Assembly: GCA_900549025.1 (NCBI GenBank)
Contig: URMZ01000002.1
Location: forward strand, 61,850-125,849
From: an uncultured Collinsella sp.
GTDB taxonomy: Bacteria > Actinomycetota > Coriobacteriia > Coriobacteriales > Coriobacteriaceae
Length of the DNA stretch: 64,000 bases
Direction of reading: 5' to 3'
The notes under the pieces are model-generated. The model was not told the origin of the DNA and searched no databases. It saw nothing but the letters and a program-made list of their open reading frames with translations. The first letter of the stretch is position 1. Every line of letters starts with the position of its first letter. Positions 26,286-35,380 of this stretch are shown here, piece by piece. The translations under genes and the position numbers were made by a program.

Positions 26286-27743
26286 ATGTCAATCGAATCG
26301 AGCTTGTCCCTCTTTGCCATGGTGGCGATCGCCGTCCCCATGCTGGGCTCCCTGCTCATCGTCATGCTGCCGCGTCCCTACGCTAAATGGATCTGCGCCT
26401 TTGCCGGCGGCATCGCCACGGTCGCTTCCGTTGGCTTGGCCGCGACGTTTGCCGGAAACGGCATGAACGCGGTCGATGTAACCTGGGCGAGTATGGGCCA
26501 GACCTTGGTCATGGGCTTCATATTCGACCGGATGAGCACGCTGCTCGCACCCGCGTTCGTCGCTATCGGCCTGCTCGTCGTCATCTATTCGTTCCCGTAC
26601 ATGAGCGATAAGAACAAGGAGCATCCCGACGCGCCCCGTCGCCGCTTCTACGTGTACTTCTCCACGTTCATCGGCGCCATGGCCGGTCTCGCCTACAGCT
26701 CCACCATCGTCGGCCAGCTCGTTTTCTTCGAGATCACCGGCGTGTGCTCCTGGGGCCTCATCAGCTACTACATGACGCCCACGGCCAAGAAGGCCGGTAT
26801 GAAGGCGCTCATCATCACCCATATCGGCGCTCTGGGACTCTACATCGGCGCGGCCTTCCTGTTCGCCGGAACCGGCACGTTCGCGCTGAGCGCGATCTCC
26901 CAGCTCGATTCCGGTATGAAGACCGTCGTGCTGCTGCTCATCCTGTTCGCTGCTTGGGCCAAGTCCGCCCAGTTCCCGCTCTACATGTGGCTGCCCTCCG
27001 CAATGGAGGCCCCCACGCCCGTTTCCGCCTACCTTCATGGCGCGTCCATGGTTAAGGTCGGCGTGTGCGTGTTCGCCCGCGCTCTTGCGAGCGCCGGCGA
27101 TATCCCCGAGATCGTCGGTTGGGTCGCCATCATCGACGCCGTCGTGACCATGCTCTTCGGCTTCCTCATGTACCTGCCCCAGAAGGATATGAAGCGCCTG
27201 CTCGCCTTCTCGACGATCGCGCAGCTCGCCTACGTGTTCTTTGGCCTGGGCCTCTCCGTGTTCGGAAGCCAGATGGCGTTTAACGGCGCCGTCGAGCACA
27301 TCTTCAACCACGCGTTCACCAAGACCCTGTTCTTCCTCATCGCTGGCTCTCTCAGCTTCACGCTGGGAACCCGTATGCTGCCCAAGATCCAGGGCCTCAT
27401 GAAGAAGTACCCGGTCACGGGCGTGGGCTTTGCGGTCGCCGCGACCGCTATCGCCGGCGTGCCCCCCATGAGCACGTTCTTTTCCAAGTTCCAGATCATT
27501 TCCGGTGGCTTCGCGGTTGGTGCTACCAACACGGTCATCTTTGTCCTCGTGTGCGTCATGGTCGTCGAGACCGTCGCCACCTTCGCATGGTTCCTGCGTT
27601 GGATGGGTAAGGTCCTGCCCGGTGAGCCGAGCGAGACCGTGGCCGCCGGCCAGCCCCTTCCGCGCGCCATGGCGTTCGTGTTCGTCGTCCTCATGATCAT
27701 GGTCGTCGTCGCCGGTCCTCTGTCCTCTAGTTGGATGGGTTAG
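26286..27743 (+). CDS. hyfD: Hydrogenase-4 membrane subunit HyfD (NuoM/N-like antiporter)
   Basis: A 485-residue antiporter-like subunit with about 14 membrane segments and the family block AKSAQFPLYMWLPSAMEAPT followed by HGASMVKVGV. HyfD is absent from hydrogenase-3 operons, so its presence marks this as a Hyf (hydrogenase-4) type complex. Confidence 0.88.
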   Translation: MSIESSLSLFAMVAIAVPMLGSLLIVMLPRPYAKWICAFAGGIATVASVGLAATFAGNGMNAVDVTWASMGQTLVMGFIFDRMSTLLAPAFVAIGLLVVIYSFPYMSDKNKEHPDAPRRRFYVYFSTFIGAMAGLAYSSTIVGQLVFFEITGVCSWGLISYYMTPTAKKAGMKALIITHIGALGLYIGAAFLFAGTGTFALSAISQLDSGMKTVVLLLILFAAWAKSAQFPLYMWLPSAMEAPTPVSAYLHGASMVKVGVCVFARALASAGDIPEIVGWVAIIDAVVTMLFGFLMYLPQKDMKRLLAFSTIAQLAYVFFGLGLSVFGSQMAFNGAVEHIFNHAFTKTLFFLIAGSLSFTLGTRMLPKIQGLMKKYPVTGVGFAVAATAIAGVPPMSTFFSKFQIISGGFAVGATNTVIFVLVCVMVVETVATFAWFLRWMGKVLPGEPSETVAAGQPLPRAMAFVFVVLMIMVVVAGPLSSSWMG

Positions 27744-27753
27744 GAGGTAGGAC

Positions 27754-28407
27754 ATGGGTTATTCGTTAGTCAATATCCTGGGCGGTCTTCTGATCGTGAC
27801 CTCCACCATGGTGGTCGTCTCGAAGACCATCCCGTCCGCCATCAAGTGGTACGCGATCCAGTCGGTTGTCCTGGTGGGCGTGCTGCTCACCCTGGGCCTC
27901 ACCACCGGTGCCACCGAGCTTCTCATGTGGGCCGCGTCGGCCTTCGTCACCAAGGTGACCCTCGTTCCGTTCATTCTCAACCGTGCCTACAAGAAGATGG
28001 GTTCGCCTGCCGATAGCACGCTGACCTCCTCCATCAAGCCGGCCTGGACCATCATCCTCACCGGTCTGGAGGTGGCCGTCTGCTTCGCGGTGGTCACGCG
28101 CCTGAGCCTGCCCACCGCCGAGGTGGCCACTCCAGCCCTCGCCATCAGCTTCGCGCACTTCTTCGTCGGCCTCACGTGCATCATCTCCCAGCGCAACATC
28201 CTCAAGCAGATCTTCGGGTACTGCCTTATGGAGAACGGTAGCCACGTGACGCTCGCTCTGCTCGCGCCCACGGCCCCCGAGATCATCGAGATCGGCATCG
28301 CCACCGACGCCATCTTCGCCGTCATCATCATGTCCGCCGTCGTCGTGAGGATTTGGAACGACACCAAGTCGCTCGACTCCCACGACCTGACCGAATTGAA
28401 GGGGTAG
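27754..28407 (+). CDS. hyfE: Hydrogenase-4 membrane subunit HyfE (NuoK-like)
   Basis: A 217-residue protein with about seven hydrophobic segments, the same size as E. coli HyfE (216). It contains the NuoK-like QRNILKQIFGYCLMENGSHV. It starts after GGAGGTAGGAC, 10 bases behind hyfD. Confidence 0.88.
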   Translation: MGYSLVNILGGLLIVTSTMVVVSKTIPSAIKWYAIQSVVLVGVLLTLGLTTGATELLMWAASAFVTKVTLVPFILNRAYKKMGSPADSTLTSSIKPAWTIILTGLEVAVCFAVVTRLSLPTAEVATPALAISFAHFFVGLTCIISQRNILKQIFGYCLMENGSHVTLALLAPTAPEIIEIGIATDAIFAVIIMSAVVVRIWNDTKSLDSHDLTELKG

Positions 28408-28410
28408 GCC

Positions 28411-29976
28411 ATGGATGTTTCAATGCTGACGGTCGCCCTGCTCGCTTGTCCTCTCGTGTTCTCCCTGATTATGGCTGCGCTCCCCAAGACGACGTCCTAC
28501 AACGTCTTCGCGGGGCTCAACACCATCTCCGTCGCGGCGACCCTTGTCCTTTCGGTCGTCACCGCGGGAACCATGCTCTCGAGCGGGCAGAATATCGACG
28601 CTTTGGGCCTGTGGCTCCATCTCGATTCGCTCTCGTCGATCTTCGTCCTTCTGGTAGGCATCATCGGGTTCATCACCGGCGTGTACTCCATCTCCTATAT
28701 CAAGATCGATATCGAGGAGAAGACCATGCCGGCCGAGCGCACCAAGCAGTACTACGCGCTGTTCAGCCTGTTCGTCTTCACGATGCTGCTCGCCTGCCTG
28801 TCCAACAACATCATCCTCACCTGGGCGGCGGTCGAGGCCACTACGCTGTCGACCGTGTTCCTCGTGGGCATCTACAAGAACAAGCAGGCGCTCGAGGCGT
28901 CTTGGAAGTACGCGATGGTCTGCACCGCCGGTGTGGCCTTCGGCCTGTTCGGCACGCTGCTCATCTACGCGAACGCCGCCGATATCATGCCCAACGCGCA
29001 TGAGGCCGCCTTCCTCACCTCCATCATACCCTACGCCGACCAGTTCGACCCGATGCTCGTGCGCCTCGCGTTCGCGTTCATCGTCATCGGCTTCGGCACC
29101 AAGGCGGGCCTGTTCCCCATGCACACCTGGCTGCCCGACGCGCACTCCCAGGCTCCGAGCCCGGTCTCCGCGCTGCTCTCGGGCGTGCTGCTCAAGTGCG
29201 CCATGCTGGTGATCATCCGCTTCTACTCCCTGTCCATCATCACGGTGGGCGACACCTATCCGCGTACGCTCCTGCTCATCCTGGGCACGCTGTCCATCCT
29301 GGTGGCCGCCCTGTGCATCTTTAAGCAGGACGATATCAAGCGCCGCTTCGCGTACTCCTCCGTCGACAACGTCGGCGTGGTCGCGCTGTGCCTGGGTATC
29401 GGTGGCCCGCTCGGTATCGCCGCCTGCCTGCTGCACTGCATCTTCCACGGCTTCACGAAGGCGCTCGCCTTCTGCATGGCCGGTAACATCCAGCACATCT
29501 ACCACACCCGCGACCTGAACAAGATCAAGGGCGTCGTCGAGATCGCTCCCGTCACGGCAGCGCTCACCATCATCGCCCTGCTCGCGCTCGCCGCCTTCCC
29601 GCCGTTCGCCCTGTTCATCTCCGAGTTCCTCACCTTCGTGGCCGGCGTCCAGTCCGGTCCCATCTGGGTGGTCGTACTCGTGGCCATCGGCCTCACCGGC
29701 GTGTACTTCGCCCTTACCGGCATCGCGCTCAAGTCCATCTTCGGCAAGGCGCCCGAGGGCATGAAGCGCCACGAGGTGCCCGCCCTCATGATCATCCCCG
29801 AGATCGCCCTCGCGATCGTGGTCATGTGGTTCGGTATCGCCACCCCGGTCGCCATCACGAGCGGCGTCGAGGATGCAACGTCCGTCGTTTTGAACCAGAG
29901 CGTCGAAGAGCTCCACGAGGCCCCTCTCTACCGCATGGTGTTCAGTTCCCAGACCAAGACAAGTGAGGTGAATTAG
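28411..29976 (+). CDS. hyfF: Hydrogenase-4 membrane subunit HyfF (antiporter-like)
   Basis: A 521-residue antiporter-like subunit (E. coli HyfF 526) with FGTKAGLFPMHTWLPDAHSQ and FKQDDIKRRFAYSSVDNVG. With HyfB and HyfD it makes three potential ion-translocating subunits. Confidence 0.9.
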   Translation: MDVSMLTVALLACPLVFSLIMAALPKTTSYNVFAGLNTISVAATLVLSVVTAGTMLSSGQNIDALGLWLHLDSLSSIFVLLVGIIGFITGVYSISYIKIDIEEKTMPAERTKQYYALFSLFVFTMLLACLSNNIILTWAAVEATTLSTVFLVGIYKNKQALEASWKYAMVCTAGVAFGLFGTLLIYANAADIMPNAHEAAFLTSIIPYADQFDPMLVRLAFAFIVIGFGTKAGLFPMHTWLPDAHSQAPSPVSALLSGVLLKCAMLVIIRFYSLSIITVGDTYPRTLLLILGTLSILVAALCIFKQDDIKRRFAYSSVDNVGVVALCLGIGGPLGIAACLLHCIFHGFTKALAFCMAGNIQHIYHTRDLNKIKGVVEIAPVTAALTIIALLALAAFPPFALFISEFLTFVAGVQSGPIWVVVLVAIGLTGVYFALTGIALKSIFGKAPEGMKRHEVPALMIIPEIALAIVVMWFGIATPVAITSGVEDATSVVLNQSVEELHEAPLYRMVFSSQTKTSEVN

Positions 29977-29980
29977 CACC

Positions 29981-31753
29981 ATGGCAGAACCTGAAAAGAA
30001 GGACTACGCTCGTCGCTGCGAAAGCCACGTCGAGGCCCTGCGTGCTGCAGTGCCGGGCGCTATCGAGAAGGTTGAGTGGCAGTGCGAGGACCAGCTGACG
30101 ATCACCGTCAAGCAGGACAAGCTGCCCGAGGCCGTCCACTACCTGTACTACGAGCGCTACGGCTGGATTCCCGTGATCATCGGCAACGATGAGCGCAGCC
30201 TGTGCGGCCGTTACGCCGTGTACTACGTCATCTCCATGGAGGGGGAGGACCCCGGCTGGGTTACCGTGCGTGCCGAGGTCGACCCCGCCAAGATGACGTT
30301 CCCGTCCGTGACGCCGTTCGTCCCCGCCTGCGTGTGGGGCGAGCGCGAGCTGCGCGATATGTTCGGCCTGATTCCCGAGGGTCTGCCCGACCGCCGTCGC
30401 CTGGTGCTTCCCGACGATTGGCCCAGCGGGCTGTACCCGTTGCGCAAGGATTCGATGGATTACCGTTTCCGCCCCGCCCCCGCGAGCGACATGGAAAACT
30501 ACGAATTCTTGGCCGACACCAAGGGCAAGGAGACCACGCTCGTCCCCATGGGACCGTTGCACATCACCTCCGACGAGCCCGGCCACTTCCGCCTGTTCGT
30601 TGAGGGCGAGACGATCGTCGATGCCGACTACCGTCTGTTCTACGTGCACCGCGGCATGGAGAAGGTCGCCGAGACGCGCCTGAACTATGACGCCGTGACG
30701 TTCCTCGCCGACCGCATCTGCGGCATCTGCGGCTGCGCCCACTCGGTGGCCTATGCCGAGGCCGTCGAGCGCGCCCAGGGCATTCATGTCCCGCCGCGCG
30801 CCCAGTACATCCGCGCCATCATGCTCGAGGTCGAGCGTCTGCACTCACACCTGCTCAATATTGGCCTCGCATCGCACTACACCGGCTTCGACTCCGGCTT
30901 CCAGCAGTTCTTCCGCGTCCGCGAGAAGTCCATGGACCTGGCCGAGAAGCTCTCCGGTCACCGCAAGACCTACGGCCTCAACGTGATCGGCGGCGTGCGT
31001 CGCGACATTTTGGCCGAGCAGAAGCTCTCCACGCTCACGACCATCCACCAGCTGCGCTCCGAGGTTCAGGAACTCGTCGACATGCTGCTCTCCACGCCCA
31101 ACTTCATTGAGCGTACGAGCGGTATCGGCATCTTGGACCGCAAGATCGCACGCGACTTCTCGCCGGTCGGCCCGCTCATGCGTGGCTCGGGCTATGCCCG
31201 CGACGTGCGCTTTGACCATCCCTTCGACGGCTACGCCGATCCGGACGTCCAAAAGATGCATGCCGCCACGGCCGACACCTGCGATGCCTTCGGCCGTACC
31301 GCCGTTCGCATCCAGGAGGTCTACGATTCGATCGACATGATCGAGACCATGCTCGAGAACTGCCCGTCGGGCCCCATCCTCACCACGGATTGGGAGTACA
31401 CCCCGCACAAGTACGCCATCGGCGCCACCGAGGCGCCGCGCGGCGAGGACGTGCACTGGGCCATGCTCGGCAACAACCAGAAGTGCTACCGCTGGCGCGC
31501 CAAGGCAGCTACGTACAGCAACTGGCCGGTCCTGCGCTACATGTTCCGCGGCAACACCGTGGGCGACGCGGCGCTGATCGTCGGCTCTCTCGACCCGTGC
31601 TACTCCTGCACCGACCGCGTGACGGTGACCGATGTCGCCGCCAAGCGCGACCACGTGCTCGACAAGGAGCAGTTCGAGAACGTCTGGCGCGACAAGTCGC
31701 CGCTTGCGGGCGAGGGCACCATGGCCGCTCCGCTCGATGAGGAGGCGCTCTAA
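29981..31753 (+). CDS. hyfG: [NiFe]-hydrogenase large subunit HyfG/HycE (NuoC-NuoD fusion)
   Basis: A 590-residue catalytic subunit for H2 evolution. Residues 1-170 form the NuoC-like domain. The rest is NuoD/HycE-like, with proximal nickel-binding cysteines in RICGICGCAHS (about residue 245) and distal ones in DPCYSCTDR (about residue 538). About 45 residues follow the distal motif, so there is a C-terminal extension to be cleaved by the HycI-type protease at 33838-34341. It starts 4 bases after hyfF. Confidence 0.95.
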   Translation: MAEPEKKDYARRCESHVEALRAAVPGAIEKVEWQCEDQLTITVKQDKLPEAVHYLYYERYGWIPVIIGNDERSLCGRYAVYYVISMEGEDPGWVTVRAEVDPAKMTFPSVTPFVPACVWGERELRDMFGLIPEGLPDRRRLVLPDDWPSGLYPLRKDSMDYRFRPAPASDMENYEFLADTKGKETTLVPMGPLHITSDEPGHFRLFVEGETIVDADYRLFYVHRGMEKVAETRLNYDAVTFLADRICGICGCAHSVAYAEAVERAQGIHVPPRAQYIRAIMLEVERLHSHLLNIGLASHYTGFDSGFQQFFRVREKSMDLAEKLSGHRKTYGLNVIGGVRRDILAEQKLSTLTTIHQLRSEVQELVDMLLSTPNFIERTSGIGILDRKIARDFSPVGPLMRGSGYARDVRFDHPFDGYADPDVQKMHAATADTCDAFGRTAVRIQEVYDSIDMIETMLENCPSGPILTTDWEYTPHKYAIGATEAPRGEDVHWAMLGNNQKCYRWRAKAATYSNWPVLRYMFRGNTVGDAALIVGSLDPCYSCTDRVTVTDVAAKRDHVLDKEQFENVWRDKSPLAGEGTMAAPLDEEAL

Positions 31754-31754
31754 T

Positions 31755-32471
31755 ATGCTGAAGCTTTGGAAGGTTAACGCCAAGGCCGGCGACGCGACGG
31801 TCAAGTACCCGTTTGCGCCGTTCCCCACCAATAAGGACATGCGCGGCAAGCCCGAGCACAATGCCGAGCTCTGCATCGCTTGCGGTGCCTGCGGCGTGGC
31901 GTGCCCGGCCGATGCCATTCGCATGGACACCGACCTTGCGGCCGATACCATCACCTGGTCGATCGACTACGGTCGCTGCATCTTTTGCGGCCGCTGCGAG
32001 GAGGCCTGCCCCATGGAGGCCATCAAACTCACCGAGGAGTTTGAGCTGGCCGTCATGAGCAAGGACGACCTCACCAGCAAGAGCGTCTACACGCTCGAGC
32101 ACTGCTCGCGCTGCGGCAAGCCGTTTGCCCCGCATAAGGAGATCGACTACGCCAAGCGCCTGCTGCAAAAGACCGGCGGCATGGAGGCCATCCAGGCCGC
32201 CCGTACCGTCGGTATGTGCCAGGAGTGCAAGCGCGAGCTCGACGCCCTGCGCGCCGCCTCGGCCGTAAAGACCGGCAACGCGCGCGGCATGGCTGCCAAC
32301 GAGACGCTTGCGTCCGGTGAGCCCCAGGGCCCCGGCATGGAGTATCTGGGCGGCCACGGCGTGAACCCGGAGTATGTCGACCGCGAGCTCAACCCCGATG
32401 CGCCCGAGATCCCCGCTGGACCTGCACCGGTCGAGGGCATCATCATGGATTTTGATACGAAGGAGGAGTAA
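31755..32471 (+). CDS. hyfH: Hydrogenase-4 ferredoxin-like subunit HyfH (NuoI-like)
   Basis: A 238-residue protein with two [4Fe-4S] motifs (CIACGACGVACPADAIRMD and CIFCGRCEEACPMEAIKL). A CSRCGKPFAP...CQECKR pair forms a possible zinc site further on, as in HycF. It is longer than E. coli HyfH by a C-terminal extension rich in Gly, Pro and acidic residues. It shares one base of spacing with hyfG. Confidence 0.88.
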   Translation: MLKLWKVNAKAGDATVKYPFAPFPTNKDMRGKPEHNAELCIACGACGVACPADAIRMDTDLAADTITWSIDYGRCIFCGRCEEACPMEAIKLTEEFELAVMSKDDLTSKSVYTLEHCSRCGKPFAPHKEIDYAKRLLQKTGGMEAIQAARTVGMCQECKRELDALRAASAVKTGNARGMAANETLASGEPQGPGMEYLGGHGVNPEYVDRELNPDAPEIPAGPAPVEGIIMDFDTKEE

Positions 32472-32473
32472 CC

Positions 32474-33256
32474 ATGGCCGAACCCACGCTTTTGCCCGAG
32501 CGGCTTCAGTACCGCCCGACCAAGATCGAGCTCGACGAGAGCATCGAGAAGGCCAAGGCGACCCTTCTTAAGAAGATCAAGCGCTCGGTGTACGTCTACC
32601 GTGTTGACTGCGGCGGCTGCAACGGCTGCGAGATTGAGATCTTCGGTTCCATCACGCCCGTCTTTGACGTCGAGCGCTTTGGCATCAAGGTCGTGCCTTC
32701 GCCCCGTCACGCCGACGTGCTGCTGTACACCGGCGCCGTGACGCGTGCCATGCGCATGCCGGCCCTGCGCGCCTTTGAGGCTGCACCCGATCCCAAGATC
32801 GTGGTGTCCTATGGCGCGTGCGGCTGCACCGGCGGCATCTTCTACGACAACTACTGCGTCTGGGGCGGCACGGACAAGATTCTGCCGGTCGATGTCTATA
32901 TCCCCGGCTGCCCGCCCAGCCCCGCGCAGACCATCTACGGCTTTGCCATGGCGCTCGGTCTGCTGGACCAAAAGCTCCATGCCGAGACCACGGTGGAGGC
33001 CGCCGGCGAGCAGGCCGATATCCTGCACCCTGGCGTGCCGTACAAGCTGCGCGTTGCCATCGAGCGCGAGGCTCGCGCCATGAGCGGCTACCGTTACGGC
33101 CGCGACCTGGCCAATGAGTTCATGGATACGCTCGAGGGCGCGCCCAAGGGCGATATCCGCGGTGCCATGGCGTTGCTCATCAACAAGCAGGATGATCCGC
33201 GCCGCGTCGAGGTGTACTCGGCGCTGCAGGATCTGGTGCTGGCCGGAGGTCGCTAG
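32474..33256 (+). CDS. hyfI: [NiFe]-hydrogenase small subunit HyfI/HycG (NuoB-like)
   Basis: A 260-residue subunit binding the proximal [4Fe-4S] cluster: CGGCNGCEIE near residue 52, YGACGCTGGIF, and IPGCPPSPAQTI. It ends directly at the next gene's ATG (33257). Confidence 0.93.
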   Translation: MAEPTLLPERLQYRPTKIELDESIEKAKATLLKKIKRSVYVYRVDCGGCNGCEIEIFGSITPVFDVERFGIKVVPSPRHADVLLYTGAVTRAMRMPALRAFEAAPDPKIVVSYGACGCTGGIFYDNYCVWGGTDKILPVDVYIPGCPPSPAQTIYGFAMALGLLDQKLHAETTVEAAGEQADILHPGVPYKLRVAIEREARAMSGYRYGRDLANEFMDTLEGAPKGDIRGAMALLINKQDDPRRVEVYSALQDLVLAGGR

Positions 33257-33838
33257 ATGGAGCTCACGGACCGCTCTGGTTACTTTGCGGGCCCCGGCAT
33301 GCTCGGCGGCTCTTTTAGCGATGCCTCGCGCGCAAGCGACGAGGCCGCCGAGGGCGTCGCCGACCCCTGCCTGGGCCACGCGCCCGACCAGGTGGTCTTC
33401 TACGAGCTCACACGTAAGTTTGTGGAGACCGAGGAAGACGTTCCCCAGGAGGCCTGCGACGTGCTGTACTACACGCTCGCCGTGGGCCACCACACCGGTG
33501 TGCTCGACTGCTTTGAGCCGCGCCTGTCGGTGCCGGTGGATGTGTTCTATTCGCTCGTCGACGCGTTGCCGGAGGGGGAGGCCAAGATCAAGTTTGAGGC
33601 CATCCGCTCCTTTGGCGAGTGCCAGCTCGACAAGGCGGCGGTGCCTTCGCTGCTCGAGGCCTGCGACACGCTGCTCGACGAGCGCGGTTTTCGCGGCTCG
33701 GCCAAGGCCGGCATCTCGGTGTTCGACGACGACTTTGGCCTGCATGCCCAGCAGGTCGCGTTTCTGATGAAGTTCCGCGATCTGGTTGAGCGCGTGCGCG
33801 ATGTGTCGGGCGTGTACCTGACGGGAAGGTTGCAGTAA
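33257..33838 (+). CDS. HycH-like formate hydrogenlyase assembly protein (HyfJ)
   Basis: A 193-residue protein resembling HycH/HyfJ (QVVFYELTRKF, then DVLYYTLAVGHHTGVLDC). HycH-type proteins help large-subunit maturation; the mechanism is not well defined. Start and stop overlap its neighbours by single bases, so it is translationally coupled. Confidence 0.8.
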   Translation: MELTDRSGYFAGPGMLGGSFSDASRASDEAAEGVADPCLGHAPDQVVFYELTRKFVETEEDVPQEACDVLYYTLAVGHHTGVLDCFEPRLSVPVDVFYSLVDALPEGEAKIKFEAIRSFGECQLDKAAVPSLLEACDTLLDERGFRGSAKAGISVFDDDFGLHAQQVAFLMKFRDLVERVRDVSGVYLTGRLQ

Positions 33839-34341
33839 TGGGTCGCGTTGTGGATGGACGTGTGAACGGCGCCCCGTTTGCGGGTATCGTGCTCACGGCA
33901 GGAAGCGTGCTGCGTGCCGACGATGCCGCCGGCCCCGTGCTCTCCAAAAAGATGGAGGACGCGCCCATTGCCGGTTGGTACACCATCGACGGTGGCCAAA
34001 CGCCCGAGGACGACATCATCGAGGTCAAGCGCGAGCGTCCGCCTCGTCTGGTCTTGGTCGATGCCGCCGACATGGCGCTGCCCGTCGGGTCTATCCGCCT
34101 GCTCGATAAGCGCGATGTGGCCCGCAAGTCGATGTTCACCACGCATTCGCTCCCTTTGTCGATTCTGATCGAGGAAATCGAGCAATCGTGCGAAGATATC
34201 GTCTTCATAGGGATTCAGCCGGGCGACACGGAGTTCTACAACCCCATGTCCCCGGAAGTCTTTGAGGCCGTCGACGCCGTGTACGACGCCGTGGCCGCCA
34301 ACGACTTTTCCCACTTTGTCCGCTTGGGGCAAGAGCAATAG
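33838..34341 (+). CDS. hycI: Hydrogenase maturation endopeptidase HycI
   Basis: A 167-residue protease that removes the C-terminal extension of the large subunit after nickel insertion. Similarity to E. coli HycI runs throughout (LRADDAAGPVLSKKM, VLVDAADMALPVGSIRLLD, FTTHSLPLSILIEEI, FIGIQPGDTEFYNPMS). The usual GN of the first loop is GS here. The nickel-sensing acidic residues (D in RADDAAG and in VDAADM) are kept. Confidence 0.88.
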   Translation: MGRVVDGRVNGAPFAGIVLTAGSVLRADDAAGPVLSKKMEDAPIAGWYTIDGGQTPEDDIIEVKRERPPRLVLVDAADMALPVGSIRLLDKRDVARKSMFTTHSLPLSILIEEIEQSCEDIVFIGIQPGDTEFYNPMSPEVFEAVDAVYDAVAANDFSHFVRLGQEQ

Positions 34342-34380
34342 GAGCGCTTGTTCCTGCTGATTAGGAAAGAAGTGATTGAC

Positions 34381-35220
34381 ATGGCAGATTCCAAGGTGGA
34401 GTACCCCTCTCCCGATTGCCTGGCGCCCGCCGCGATCGAGGCCAAGACCGAGGCCGCCGGCGTGACCAAGGCTAACCTGCCGGTCGCTAAGGCCTTTCTG
34501 TTGGCAATGTTCGCCGGCGCGTTTATCGCCTTCGGCGGCCTGTTCTTTACCGTGTTCTTGAGCGACAGCACGCTGGGCTGGGGCGCTCAGCGCGTCGTGG
34601 GCGGTCTGTGCTTTTGCCTGGGCCTGGTGCTCGTGCTGGTGTGCGGCGCCGAGCTGTTTACCGGCAATTCGCTTATGGTCTGCGCACTCAAGAGCAAAAA
34701 GATCACCCTGGTTCAGATGCTTAAGGCCTGGGTCGTCGTGTGGGTCGGCAATTTTGTCGGTGCCCTGTTCATCGTCTTTTTGGTGTACATGGCCGGCATC
34801 TATAAGCTCAACGGCGAGGCGGTCGCCAACTCCATGGTGAGCGTCGCCGCCGGCAAGGTGACGATCGACTGGGTGACGATCTTCTTCCGCGGCATCCTGT
34901 GCAACATCTTTGTGTGCCTGGCCGTGTGGATCGGTACCGCCGGTAAGACCGTGGTCGATAAGGTTGTGGGCATTCTGCTGCCCATCGCCGCCTTTGTGGC
35001 CTGCGGTTTTGAGCACTGCGTCGCCAACATGTACTTTTTGCCTATGGGTGCCGTGATGCACGCGTGCGGCTATGGTGCCGATGTTGCCGGTGCCGATGCG
35101 CTCAACGTCGCGGGCATTGCGTTTAACCTGTCCGCCGCCACGCTGGGCAACATCGTGGGCGGCGCGGTTCTGATCGCGCTCGGCTACTGGTTTGTCTACG
35201 CCAAGAAGTCCGAGGCGTAA
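34381..35220 (+). CDS. focA: Formate/nitrite channel, FocA/FocB family
   Basis: A 279-residue pentameric formate channel with six hydrophobic segments. FNT signs are FAGAFIAFGGLFFTVFLSD, ELFTGNSLMV, the GNFVGALF helix break and GFEHCVANMYF. Position at the end of the hyf operon matches E. coli focB. It would bring formate to FdhF. The start follows AGGAAAGAAGTG. Confidence 0.9.
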   Translation: MADSKVEYPSPDCLAPAAIEAKTEAAGVTKANLPVAKAFLLAMFAGAFIAFGGLFFTVFLSDSTLGWGAQRVVGGLCFCLGLVLVLVCGAELFTGNSLMVCALKSKKITLVQMLKAWVVVWVGNFVGALFIVFLVYMAGIYKLNGEAVANSMVSVAAGKVTIDWVTIFFRGILCNIFVCLAVWIGTAGKTVVDKVVGILLPIAAFVACGFEHCVANMYFLPMGAVMHACGYGADVAGADALNVAGIAFNLSAATLGNIVGGAVLIALGYWFVYAKKSEA

Positions 35221-35240
35221 TAAGCTGGAATGACGTACGG

Positions 35241-35276
35241 GCCTCCCGAGGGGCGTTTGCCTTTTGGGAGGCTCTT
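35241..35276 (+). terminator. Terminator after focA
   Basis: GCCTCCC (35241-35247) pairs with GGGAGGC (35266-35272), followed by TCTT. Confidence 0.6.
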
Positions 35277-35380
35277 CGTGTCTTGCTGCGGTAGATGCAG
35301 CGGGCTTTGCGTCGCGGCAGCTGGTGGCAGGGCTGTGGTGCGGCGGGGCATGAACCCCTGAGCTGGAAGGAATAATCGAG